Below the pieces are notes generated by a model. That model did no database searches. It was not told the origin of the DNA and saw nothing but the letters and a program-made list of their open reading frames with translations. Shown here piece by piece: positions 16,647 to 25,030 of a stretch of 64,000 nt of DNA. The position numbers were made by a program, and so were the translations under genes. This DNA comes from Chitinophaga pinensis (GTDB lineage: Bacteria > Bacteroidota > Bacteroidia > Chitinophagales > Chitinophagaceae). The DNA is taken from contig CALQSB010000013.1 in assembly GCA_943333125.1 (NCBI GenBank), positions 1 to 64,000 on the forward strand. Direction: 5' to 3'. Each line of letters starts with the position of its first letter. Position 1 is the stretch's first letter.

Positions 16647-19022
16647 CTACAACTGCTTCTCCATCGGATTCGTTCCACCCTTTTTATTTCTTGTTGCGCG
16701 GTTTTCTGATTTGCCTTTGAATAATTGAAATTTACTAGCCTCCTGAACTACAGGCCATGTATTATTTTTCTCGTCTATGTCGGCAGTTTCGCGGTAAGGA
16801 TCTAGTTTTACGGAAACTACTTCTTTATTTTTCATAAAAGTCTTAGTAATCTTATTTTCATTTTTACGCCAAACATTTACACCAATTCTGTCTACTTCTT
16901 TTGAACCATCTTTATAAGTCCATTCAATGATTACAGGCATTACTAACCCTCCTTTGTTGCTCATAGATAATTCGTAGAGTCTTATCTCTCCGGCGATTTT
17001 TATTTTTTCATCTGTAGAATAAACTTCTGTTGTGAATGCAGGTGTAGTTACAACAAAAGCGCTGGTATCTAATTTTGCTAATCCGCGATCATATCTCCAG
17101 TAAAAATCTCTTAATGAAGTATCGGCATCAGTGGCAAAAACAATACTCTTGTCTTCTCTGTTTCTGATTTTAGAAATATCATCATAGCTGTTTTGAATGG
17201 GTTTGGCTACTGGTACAGTAGTAGTTTTTTCTTCAGTAGTTTTTGCTTCCTGAACATCGGTGTTCACTATAGACCATTTTACACTGTCCAATGAAATGTC
17301 CACCGGATCTGTGTTGTAGAACCATCCCCTCCAAAACCAATCCAGGTCTTCGGCACTGGCATCTTCCATAGTGCGGAAAAAATCAGCTGGTGTGGGATGT
17401 TTGAATGCCCAGCGCTGACAGTATTTTTTAAAGGCAAAATCAAAATTCTTTCTGCCCATAATAGTTTCCCTCAAAATATTCAAACCGGTTGCCGGCTTTG
17501 CGTAAGCGTTAGGTCCAAACTGAATGATGTTTTCGCTGTTGGTCATAATTGGCTCCAGCTGATCTTTTGGCAATTTCATGTAATCAACAATCTTATATGC
17601 GGGACCTCTGCCTACAGGAAATTTATTATCCCATAATTCTTCTGTAAGATATTCTACAAAAGTGTTTAACCCTTCATCCATCCAAGACCATTGTCTTTCA
17701 TCACTGTTGATAATCATGGGGAAGAAATTGTGACCCACTTCATGAATAACTACACCCAACATTCCGTTTTTAATTCCTTCAGAATAAGTGCCATCTTTTT
17801 CACAACGTCCATAATTAAAGCAAATCATGGGGTATTCCATGCCGTTTGCTGCTTCAATGCTTTGTGCAACAGGATATGGATAAGGAATAGTGAAATGAGA
17901 ATAAGATTTTATGGTATGGGCAATGACTTTAGAACTGTATTTTCTGTAAAGATTATAAGCTTCCTTTCCATAAGCACTCATGCACATTACTTTCTTTCCT
18001 TCAACCATTGCTGGCAAAGCATCCCATACAAATTTGCGGCTGCTGCCCCAGGCGAAATCACGAACGCTATCGGCTTTAAAAATCCATGTTTTCTTTTCCG
18101 TACTTTTTTGTTTTTCTCTGGCCATAGCTTCTGCGAGCGTTACAATTTCTGTTACGTCTTTTGCTGTTTGCGCTGATTGCCATCTTTTAAATTGTGCAGC
18201 ACTTAAAACTTGCTGATAATTTTGTCCCTGGCCAGTTGCCATGATCACATGATCAGCAGGAACGGTCATGCTTACCTGAAAATTTCCAAATATTAATGCA
18301 AACTCACCAGAGCCGGCAAACTGATGATTCTGCCAACCTTGAAAATCAGAGTAAACACATAACCTTGGGTACCACTGCGTCATGGTGAAAATATCATTGC
18401 CATCTTCTGGAAAATTTTCATAACCTCCACGACCGCCATATTTCATTCTGTCTGCAATAAAATAATTCCATTCAATTTTGAAAATAAATTTTTCTCTGGA
18501 TTTTAATTTAAAAGGCAAATCGACTCTCATCATAGTCTTGTTGACGGTGAAGCTTAGCGGTTTTCCCAAGGCATCTGTTATCTTCAAAACATTATCTCCA
18601 TACTCTTTGTCCATTTTTCCCTGCATTCTGGAAATATCCTGTTCGTTAATTTGGGAAGGCATGGTATTGCTGCCTTCGTAACCTGCACTGTTAGTTAAAC
18701 TATGTTGATTTTCATCAAGTTGAAGCCATAAATAATCCAGCGCATCGGGAGAGTTATTGAAAAAAGTAAGTGTTTCTTTACCTAATAATTTACGGTTGGG
18801 TTCATCCAGTTCACAAACAATATTGTAATCACATCTTTGCTGCCAGTATTTGCTGCCAGGTGCACCACTTGCGGTTCTATATTCATTTGGAGAAGGCAGG
18901 ATAGTACCTAGCTGCTCGAAACGGTTTCCGTGATTACTACCGGGATTGTTTCTGGTATCCTGAGCAAAAATATTTACTACTGAAATACAAATTAAAAGAG
19001 AGAATAATATTCGTTTTGTCAT
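16647..19022 (-). CDS. M1 family zinc metallopeptidase, exported
   Basis: 791 residues with a signal peptide (MTKRILFSLLICISVVNIFA, cut near 20). The catalytic motif is His427-Glu428-x-x-His431 (VVIHEVGHNFF) with the third zinc ligand Glu450 exactly 18 residues after His431 (WSWMDEGLN). The exopeptidase GAMEN motif is replaced by NGMEYP at 393-398, as in several Bacteroidota members, so strict aminopeptidase activity is uncertain. Family M1 is sure; substrate unknown. The upstream gap (19023-19233) holds no gene; HupE-like and DUF6702-like genes follow on the other side. Confidence 0.92.
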   Translation of the reverse strand: MTKRILFSLLICISVVNIFAQDTRNNPGSNHGNRFEQLGTILPSPNEYRTASGAPGSKYWQQRCDYNIVCELDEPNRKLLGKETLTFFNNSPDALDYLWLQLDENQHSLTNSAGYEGSNTMPSQINEQDISRMQGKMDKEYGDNVLKITDALGKPLSFTVNKTMMRVDLPFKLKSREKFIFKIEWNYFIADRMKYGGRGGYENFPEDGNDIFTMTQWYPRLCVYSDFQGWQNHQFAGSGEFALIFGNFQVSMTVPADHVIMATGQGQNYQQVLSAAQFKRWQSAQTAKDVTEIVTLAEAMAREKQKSTEKKTWIFKADSVRDFAWGSSRKFVWDALPAMVEGKKVMCMSAYGKEAYNLYRKYSSKVIAHTIKSYSHFTIPYPYPVAQSIEAANGMEYPMICFNYGRCEKDGTYSEGIKNGMLGVVIHEVGHNFFPMIINSDERQWSWMDEGLNTFVEYLTEELWDNKFPVGRGPAYKIVDYMKLPKDQLEPIMTNSENIIQFGPNAYAKPATGLNILRETIMGRKNFDFAFKKYCQRWAFKHPTPADFFRTMEDASAEDLDWFWRGWFYNTDPVDISLDSVKWSIVNTDVQEAKTTEEKTTTVPVAKPIQNSYDDISKIRNREDKSIVFATDADTSLRDFYWRYDRGLAKLDTSAFVVTTPAFTTEVYSTDEKIKIAGEIRLYELSMSNKGGLVMPVIIEWTYKDGSKEVDRIGVNVWRKNENKITKTFMKNKEVVSVKLDPYRETADIDEKNNTWPVVQEASKFQLFKGKSENRATRNKKGGTNPMEKQL

Positions 19023-19233
19023 GACTGGAAATTAAGTTTGTAAAAGTATAGATTTTTGATTGCTTTAAAAGGGTAATCTTGTTAAACCCAGATTTTGCAG
19101 TTGAAATCTATTACAAGAAAAAAATACTGCAAAGACAAGCGTTTGCTTGATATTTTGATCTCAACATAATCTATTATGCTTTCGTCCAAAATATCGGCTC
19201 AAACACCCGTCTTTATTGCCTTTTTTCCTTTCA

Positions 19234-19821
19234 TCACGATTCCAACTGCAAAATCCGGGTTAAAGCGAAATATAATCCACCTAAAAGTGAAATACCCGAC
19301 AATAACCACACCCACCACTTTCTTTTAAATCCAAGCTGATGAACAACTATTTGAGATGTTAGGAGTATAATAAAAACTACTACAATCTGCCCGGCTTCAA
19401 TACCAATATTAAAACTTAGTAATGGAAGTGCAATAAGCTGAGATTTGGCTAATGTCATTTTTATAATTCCGGCAAAGCCCATGCCGTGAATCAATCCAAA
19501 TATCATCGTCAATAAATACTTAAATCCTTGTTGTTTATTTTCGAAATCTTTTCTGAAAAAATTCAAAGAAGCAGTGATGACTATAGTTACAGGAATCAGA
19601 AATTCAACCCAGGTAGATTTGAAATGAATCTTATCATAAATGCTTAACGCTAATGTAAGCGAATGTCCAATAGTAAAGGCAGTGATTAAAATGATGACCT
19701 GTTTTCTGTTTTCAAAAAGATAAACAGCAGTAAGCGCCAACAGAAATAATAAATGGTCCATGGCATCCCAGCTGACGATATGCGACCAACCCCATTGAAA
19801 ATAAAAACTAAAATCTTCCAT
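19234..19821 (-). CDS. HupE/UreJ-like membrane protein
   Basis: 195 residues with six or so membrane segments. The HupE signature HIVSWDAMDHLLFLLALTAV and the TIGHSLTLAL and IHGMGFAGII motifs contain conserved His/Asp residues that could bind a metal; the classic HupE/UreJ proteins are nickel permeases. No urease or hydrogenase genes are in the window, so nickel transport is not supported by context. It diverges from the DUF6702-like gene with 34 bases between. Confidence 0.85.
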   Translation of the reverse strand: MEDFSFYFQWGWSHIVSWDAMDHLLFLLALTAVYLFENRKQVIILITAFTIGHSLTLALSIYDKIHFKSTWVEFLIPVTIVITASLNFFRKDFENKQQGFKYLLTMIFGLIHGMGFAGIIKMTLAKSQLIALPLLSFNIGIEAGQIVVVFIILLTSQIVVHQLGFKRKWWVWLLSGISLLGGLYFALTRILQLES

Positions 19822-19850
19822 TGTTAACGAAATTCTTGACAGCTATATCA

Positions 19851-19858
19851 TAGATTTG
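19851..19858 (+). promoter_or_regulatory. Putative -7 box TAGATTTG
   Basis: A perfect TAnnTTTG match between the divergent HupE-like and DUF6702-like genes. If used, transcription begins about 19865, which would rule out the TTG at 19856 as the start codon of the plus-strand gene. Confidence 0.4.
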
Positions 19859-19879
19859 GGTTCAAATTACAATATTCAA

Positions 19880-20410
19880 TTGAAACCTATTTCAATATTA
19901 AAAAATAAAAAACATTCTTTGAGCAGCTTGATTTTGTTGTTCTCAATTGTTTTATTATTCTCCGGAGCTGCTCAACATCCCATCTATGTCAGCGTTACAG
20001 AGATAGAGCACAATGCAAAAGAAAACACACTTGAAATCAGTTGTAAGATTTTTACCGGAGATTTAGAAGCAATGTTAAGAAAGAACAGCAAAATAAAAGT
20101 TGATTTGCTGGCACCTACCGATAAAAAAGCAATGGAAGCTTTGGTAAATAGTTATATCCAGCAACACTTGAAATTAAATGTAAATGAAAAACCAGTTAAG
20201 CTATTATTTATAGGGTACGAACAAAATGAAGAAACTATTCAAAGTTATTTTCAGGTTGATGAGGTGAAGTCGATAAAGTCAATGGAAATAACGGACAATA
20301 TTTTGTACGAATACCAATCAGAGCAAATCAGTATCATTCATGTGATTATTAACGGGAAAAGAATGAGTACGAAATTGAATAATCCTGAGGAGAGATTTAA
20401 CCCGTTTTAA
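19880..20410 (+). CDS. DUF6702-like exported protein, non-ATG start
   Basis: The frame is open from 19856 but has no ATG before the conserved region (first in-frame ATG near 20072). TTG codons at 19856, 19880 and 19919 are the options; 19880 is chosen because a TAnnTTTG box at 19851-19858 argues against 19856 and because it keeps a full signal peptide (SLSSLILLFSIVLLFSGAAQ). The mature protein starts HPIYVSVTEIEHNAKENTLE, a pattern I associate with DUF6702. About 176 residues. Function unknown. In related genomes, from memory, it neighbours HupE-like and M1 peptidase genes, as here. Confidence 0.75.
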   Translation: MKPISILKNKKHSLSSLILLFSIVLLFSGAAQHPIYVSVTEIEHNAKENTLEISCKIFTGDLEAMLRKNSKIKVDLLAPTDKKAMEALVNSYIQQHLKLNVNEKPVKLLFIGYEQNEETIQSYFQVDEVKSIKSMEITDNILYEYQSEQISIIHVIINGKRMSTKLNNPEERFNPF

Positions 20411-20512
20411 AATGTTCAATAAGTTAAAAATGTTATTGCAGAAATAAATCACAATAAACACCAAACACCAAACACCAAACAATAAACAATAAACCACAAA
20501 CGCCAAACAACC
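20408..20512. repeat. Family-C then family-B repeats
   Basis: AAAATGTTCAATAAGTTAAA (family C) follows the DUF6702-like stop; a family-B array in CCAAAC orientation (about 20448-20510, e.g. AAACACCAAACACCAAACAC) runs up to the stop of the convergent CNNM gene. Confidence 0.75.
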
Positions 20513-21810
20513 TAACTTTCCTCCATCTCCTCCTTCAATTCTTCTGAGATCTTCACTAATATTTTGTCTATTCTTTGGCCATCCATATCTATAATTTCAA
20601 AATCAAAATCTTTCCAGTGGAATTTCTCTCCGGTAGCAGGAATATGTTCTAATTCGTGAAGCACAAATCCAGCCAGCGTATCAAATTCATGTTCGCCTTC
20701 ATTCATCCAATTGGCTCTTTCAAAATAACTCAGGAAGTCATAAAATTGTATAAGTGCATCAATCAGAAAGCTGCCATCATCTCTTTTTATAATTTCAGGT
20801 TCATCTTGTCCCGATTGGGGAACATCTCCAACGATAGCTTCCATGATATCGTTAAGTGTAATCATTCCTTCAAGAGTGCCATATTCGTTAACAATAAAAC
20901 AGGCATGGATTTTTGAATTCTTTATTTTTTCAAGTAACTGATAAGCTTTATTGTTTTCGGGAACGAATAAAGCAGGTTTTATTAAGGATTGTAATTTAGC
21001 TTCTGGTGCTGCTTTCAAGAGATCCTTAACATAAACAATACCTTTTATTTCGTCGATTGATCCTTCGCAAACCGGATAGGTGCTAAAAATCACTTCATTC
21101 AATTTTGACTTAACGTCTTCAATGGTATCCGAAGCGTCGAGCCATACAATTTCTGTGCGATGTGTCATCAATGAAGTTATATTTCTATCTCCTAAATGAA
21201 ATACCCTTTCAATAATTTCTTTTTCATCTTCTTCAATAGAGCCGTGTTCACTTCCTTCAGAAATCATTGCTTTGATTTCTTCTTCAGTTATGGCATTATC
21301 AGATAATTTTCTGATGCCCATGATTTTAAAGATCAGGTTAGTGATATTGGTGAGCAGCCATACAAAAGGGTATAAAACTGAAGAAATAAAATTCATCGGA
21401 CCCGCAGCGATTCTTGCAATTTTTTCAGAACGGATTAAGCCCAATTTTTTTGGAATTAATTCTCCGAAAATTATCGAAAGAAAGGTAACCGATACCACTA
21501 CGATTGATGTTGCAATAGATCCGGCATAGGGTTTTAACAGAACAATTTGTTCAAGCAGCGGCTTTAATTGGTTGCCAAATTTTTCTCCTGAGTAAACACC
21601 CGTTAGGATAGCAATGCCGGTCATCCCAATTTGTGCCGTACTCAAAAAGCGTTCAGGATGATCTATTAAAGCAAGGGCTGCTTTTGCTTTTAAATCTCCT
21701 TTGTTGGAAAGGCTTTCCATTCTTGTTCTTCTTGCACTTATCAAAGAAATTTCGCCAACCACAAACAAGCCGTTAAGTACAATCAATAAGAGTAAAATAA
21801 TTATTTCCAT
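20512..21810 (-). CDS. CNNM/CorC family transporter-like protein (hemolysin family)
   Basis: 432 residues: an N-terminal DUF21/CNNM membrane domain (about 1-190, four membrane segments), a CBS pair (about 205-330, with MTHRTEIVWLDAS and NEYGTLEGMITLNDIMEAIV), and a CorC/HlyC C-terminal domain (about 345-425, FDTLAGFVLHELEHIPATGE). The family includes Mg2+ efflux proteins and the gliding protein GldE; which role applies here is open. A single gene with a TATATTTG box 47 bases upstream. Confidence 0.92.
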   Translation of the reverse strand: MEIIILLLLIVLNGLFVVGEISLISARRTRMESLSNKGDLKAKAALALIDHPERFLSTAQIGMTGIAILTGVYSGEKFGNQLKPLLEQIVLLKPYAGSIATSIVVVSVTFLSIIFGELIPKKLGLIRSEKIARIAAGPMNFISSVLYPFVWLLTNITNLIFKIMGIRKLSDNAITEEEIKAMISEGSEHGSIEEDEKEIIERVFHLGDRNITSLMTHRTEIVWLDASDTIEDVKSKLNEVIFSTYPVCEGSIDEIKGIVYVKDLLKAAPEAKLQSLIKPALFVPENNKAYQLLEKIKNSKIHACFIVNEYGTLEGMITLNDIMEAIVGDVPQSGQDEPEIIKRDDGSFLIDALIQFYDFLSYFERANWMNEGEHEFDTLAGFVLHELEHIPATGEKFHWKDFDFEIIDMDGQRIDKILVKISEELKEEMEES

Positions 21811-21857
21811 ATTTTTTTGTATAAATAAAAAATCATTTAATGATTTTCGATACCATG

Positions 21858-21865
21858 CAAATATA
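21858..21865 (-). promoter_or_regulatory. Putative -7 box TATATTTG for the CNNM gene
   Basis: On the minus strand TATATTTG lies 47 bases before the ATG at 21810. It overlaps the gap between this gene and the GT39 gene. No clear -33 TTG. Confidence 0.45.
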
Positions 21866-21895
21866 AGGCATGCTATATATCCACGACTTAGACTG

Positions 21896-23551
21896 TTATT
21901 TTATTTTGATCAAAACAAACTTATTCAGTTGTTGTTCTCTGGTTTTGGGATTAATGAAATTCAGGGAAAGTTTTGTTACTGGAAAATCATTCCCAGTATG
22001 TAGAATTGTGTATGATTTATGCATAGCATCAAAATCCGGCAGCTTATTTTTTGCAGTCAAAGCAAATTCGCCTGATTTAAAATTCGAAACACTGTCTTTC
22101 TGTTGTACAATTCCATTGGCATAAAAATCCAGACTTCTCCAGATTTGATATTGGTAAGTATAGACATCATGTGCCGGTATGTTGTTTTCTGATATCCATT
22201 TTCCGGCATTACTTCCAGCCTGATAATTCAATATCGCAGGATAAAACGAACCGTTGAGAAACAGATTAAGACCGATTGCCGTGTACAAGCATATATAGAT
22301 AATGAGCCATTTTGACTGGCGTTGTTTAAAATAAAAGAATATAAATCCAGCAAATAAAATAACCGCTAAAACTGCAACAATGGGATGTATCGTTTCGAAA
22401 GTAAATCCAAGCAATGCGATTAACACAATCCACAATAAACTAAAAACGATAAAATGGAAGACGCTCCATCTCTTTAAATTTTTTGTTGATTTTAAATCGC
22501 TCATTTTTTCGTTAAGATAATTTGCAGTAATAATTGCGGCGAAAGGAAAGGCGACAAAAATGTAATGTGGTAACTGATATTTACTCATGCCCAAAGAAAG
22601 ATAAGTCAATAAAAATCCTCCATAAGTAATTACTTCATGTTTTTTTTCTGGTTTAAAACGGTTGCGAAAAAGCGATACAGATTTATTAAAAAATGCCAGT
22701 AAAAAAATAATTATCCAGGGAAGAAAAGACCACATCATATTTTGTAGCAGAAAAAAAATATTGGCATTATTATTCCAGGTAGACTCTCCGGTTATTCTTC
22801 CAAAACTTTGTGTCCAGTAAAAAAATCTGATTCCTGAAACATGATTTTTATTATACATGATTTTTTCAGGATGAAGATCAAATTGCTGGTATAATCCAAT
22901 GCTCATGGGCAATAGCAAGATGGCGATAATGATAATACCAAGCAAGTAATGCCATTTTAAAATAAATTTAAAATCTTTAGTTAAAATAAAATGTGTGCCG
23001 AAAGCAAATGCCGGAACCATTAAGGCGATAGGTCCTTTTGTCATCATTCCTACTGCAATACCTATACAGCCTAAAACAAAATGAGCAAACCCTTTTTGCT
23101 GATGCCAGCAAGCCAATTGCCAGATACTAAAGGAAACTGCTCCCATAAGAATAGTATCCGTTCTTACATCATGATTCATTAAAAAAAAACCCTGTGTTGT
23201 GGCAAGAATCAATGCAGCTAGTAAAGCTGTTTTGTGATCATAATATAATTTAGAAAAACGAAAAGTAGAAACAATGGCAAGCAAAGCAAATAAGAAAGAA
23301 GGCAAACGATAAGCGAAGTTATTGACTCCAAAAACTTTCATAAAAAATGCACTTATCCAAAAGAGAAAGGGTGGTTTATCCAGGTAATCTTTACCAAGAT
23401 CATAAATTTTAAGATAATTTCCACTCGATAACATCTCTCTACTCATTGAGGCATATTGAGCAGCGTCGATATCCATGATGTCTATTTGAAAACCTAAAAT
23501 ATAAATGAGCAATAAAAAAAATCCTGTTACAAAAAGTTCTCTGTTTTTCAT
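21896..23551 (-). CDS. GT39/ArnT-like polyprenyl-phosphate glycosyltransferase
   Basis: 551 residues with about 11-12 membrane segments and a C-terminal periplasmic part. The first periplasmic loop holds the acidic motif MDIDAAQYASMSREML, matching the D-x-D/E substrate loop of the GT-C fold (PMT/ArnT group). Family members move a sugar from undecaprenyl phosphate onto lipid A or protein. It starts 9 bases after the PAP2 gene, so the two are co-transcribed. With the divergent GT2 gene, which could make the polyprenyl-phosphate sugar donor, this is a probable envelope modification set. Confidence 0.87.
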   Translation of the reverse strand: MKNRELFVTGFFLLLIYILGFQIDIMDIDAAQYASMSREMLSSGNYLKIYDLGKDYLDKPPFLFWISAFFMKVFGVNNFAYRLPSFLFALLAIVSTFRFSKLYYDHKTALLAALILATTQGFFLMNHDVRTDTILMGAVSFSIWQLACWHQQKGFAHFVLGCIGIAVGMMTKGPIALMVPAFAFGTHFILTKDFKFILKWHYLLGIIIIAILLLPMSIGLYQQFDLHPEKIMYNKNHVSGIRFFYWTQSFGRITGESTWNNNANIFFLLQNMMWSFLPWIIIFLLAFFNKSVSLFRNRFKPEKKHEVITYGGFLLTYLSLGMSKYQLPHYIFVAFPFAAIITANYLNEKMSDLKSTKNLKRWSVFHFIVFSLLWIVLIALLGFTFETIHPIVAVLAVILFAGFIFFYFKQRQSKWLIIYICLYTAIGLNLFLNGSFYPAILNYQAGSNAGKWISENNIPAHDVYTYQYQIWRSLDFYANGIVQQKDSVSNFKSGEFALTAKNKLPDFDAMHKSYTILHTGNDFPVTKLSLNFINPKTREQQLNKFVLIKIK

Positions 23552-23560
23552 GATGATAAT

Positions 23561-24133
23561 TTATGCACTGAGCATGCCAAATTTATTGATAAAAAATTTA
23601 CCCGTTAATGAACCTATCAGACAACCGAGAATTGCTCCTCCAAGAATGTCGAAAGGAAAATGAACGCCAACATATATTTGTGCATAAGAAATCAATCCAG
23701 CCCAAAGAAATAAAATATACGCAGCTCTGCCCATCAGTTTGTGCAATGTAACAAACAAAAACATGGCCATTCCAAAATGATTTGCTGCATGAGATGAAGT
23801 AAAGCTTCCGTTTTGTCCGCAATGATTTACTAAAACCCGAATCGTATCAGCAAGTTCGATATCATTACAGGGTCGGTTTCTGTGAATAAGTGGCTTTATA
23901 ATTCTGCTGCTTAATAAATCGGTGAGGCCGGCCGTAATTCCTAATCCGATAATCCAGAACAAACCTTTCTTTCCAAAATTAATTAAAGACCAGATAAGCA
24001 GAAAAAGATAGAAAGGAATCCATGCCATTGGCTCGCGAGCAATGGGCATAATGGTATCAAAAAAAGAACTGGTATATTTTTGATTAATTACCGAAAAAAG
24101 ATACTTATCAAAAGCAATGATTTTTTTAAACAT
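23561..24133 (-). CDS. PAP2 family membrane phosphatase
   Basis: 190 residues with about five membrane segments. All three PAP2 motifs are visible: KPLIHRNRPC (KX6RP), FTSSHAANHFGMA (the PSGH equivalent, here TSSH) and SYAQIYVGVHFPFDILGG (with the His and Asp of SRX5HX3D, although the initial Ser-Arg is Ser-Tyr-Ala-Gln). Members dephosphorylate undecaprenyl pyrophosphate, lipid A or phosphatidylglycerol phosphate. The neighbouring GT39 and LTA-synthase-like genes favour a lipid A or lipid-carrier role. Confidence 0.88.
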   Translation of the reverse strand: MFKKIIAFDKYLFSVINQKYTSSFFDTIMPIAREPMAWIPFYLFLLIWSLINFGKKGLFWIIGLGITAGLTDLLSSRIIKPLIHRNRPCNDIELADTIRVLVNHCGQNGSFTSSHAANHFGMAMFLFVTLHKLMGRAAYILFLWAGLISYAQIYVGVHFPFDILGGAILGCLIGSLTGKFFINKFGMLSA

Positions 24134-24200
24134 TTATTTGGGGGTTCTCTATTTTATGGATAAAAATAAAGATTAATAATTTTAACTTGTTTAATTTGTG

Positions 24201-24208
24201 CAAAATTA
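24201..24208 (-). promoter_or_regulatory. Putative -7 box TAATTTTG for PAP2-GT39
   Basis: On the minus strand TAATTTTG lies 67 bases upstream of the PAP2 ATG, in the 144-bp divergent gap. No good -33 TTG at 17-23 spacing. Confidence 0.35.
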
Positions 24209-24277
24209 TATGCATAAGTAACCAATTCTTTTTATTTATTCATTAAATCCTGTTATTAAAGTAAATTAAATTAATTA

Positions 24278-24994
24278 ATGAACAAGCTTTCCATCTTAAT
24301 GCCTGCTTATAATGAAGCAAATACTATCGAACAAACATTGAGAAAAATAATGGAAGTGAAATTGATTGGCGGTTTTCTTAAAGAAGTTATCATTATCAAT
24401 GATTGTTCAACTGATGAAACAGAAAATGTTGTTCAGCAATTTATCAAAGCGCATCCTTCAGAAGAGATTATTTATTTCAAACACCCAATAAACAAAGGCA
24501 AGGGTGCGGCTCTTCATACTGGCATTGAAAAGGCCACAGGAAGTCATATTATTATTCAGGATGCAGATCTTGAATATGATCCTCATGAGTTTAATATTTT
24601 GTTACAGCCCATTATAAACGGATCAGCTGATGTGGTTTATGGCAGCCGTTTCATTGGAGGAAAGCCGCACCGGATTCTGTTTTTCTGGCATACGATTGGA
24701 AATAAAATGCTGACTTTTTTCTCCAATATGTTTTCCAATATGAACCTTACGGATATGGAATCCTGTTATAAACTTTTCAGAGCAGATTTGATAAAGGCTA
24801 TAAAATTAGAAGAGAAAAGATTTGGCTTTGAGCCCGAGGTTACACAAAAAATTGCCAGAGTAAAAGATATAAGAATTTACGAAGTAGGCATTTCTTATTA
24901 TGGCCGTACATACGAGGAAGGAAAAAAAATTGGATGGAAAGACGGATTCAGGGCAATACATTGTATTATTAAGTACGGATTATTTAAGCGCTGA
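24278..24994 (+). CDS. Family 2 glycosyltransferase (polyprenyl-phosphate sugar synthase-like)
   Basis: 238 residues without membrane segments, like single-domain DPM1. The GT-A fold motifs are SILMPAYNEANTIEQTL, IINDCSTDETE (donor-binding) and IIQDADLEYDPHEF (DxD-like DAD). The central GSRFIGGKPHR stretch and the C-terminal GRTYEEGKKIGWKDG match the dolichol/undecaprenyl phosphate mannosyl- or glucosyltransferase group. It heads a two-gene unit with the LTA-synthase-like gene 36 bases downstream and diverges from the PAP2-GT39 pair. Confidence 0.88.
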   Translation: MNKLSILMPAYNEANTIEQTLRKIMEVKLIGGFLKEVIIINDCSTDETENVVQQFIKAHPSEEIIYFKHPINKGKGAALHTGIEKATGSHIIIQDADLEYDPHEFNILLQPIINGSADVVYGSRFIGGKPHRILFFWHTIGNKMLTFFSNMFSNMNLTDMESCYKLFRADLIKAIKLEEKRFGFEPEVTQKIARVKDIRIYEVGISYYGRTYEEGKKIGWKDGFRAIHCIIKYGLFKR

Positions 24995-25030
24995 TTAGTT
25001 GATTAAAGTTTTTGTTAAAGGAAATTAAAT

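Noticed and set aside
19234-19821. Nickel permease for urease or hydrogenase
   Set aside because: HupE/UreJ similarity is clear, but no urease or hydrogenase gene is present in the window.
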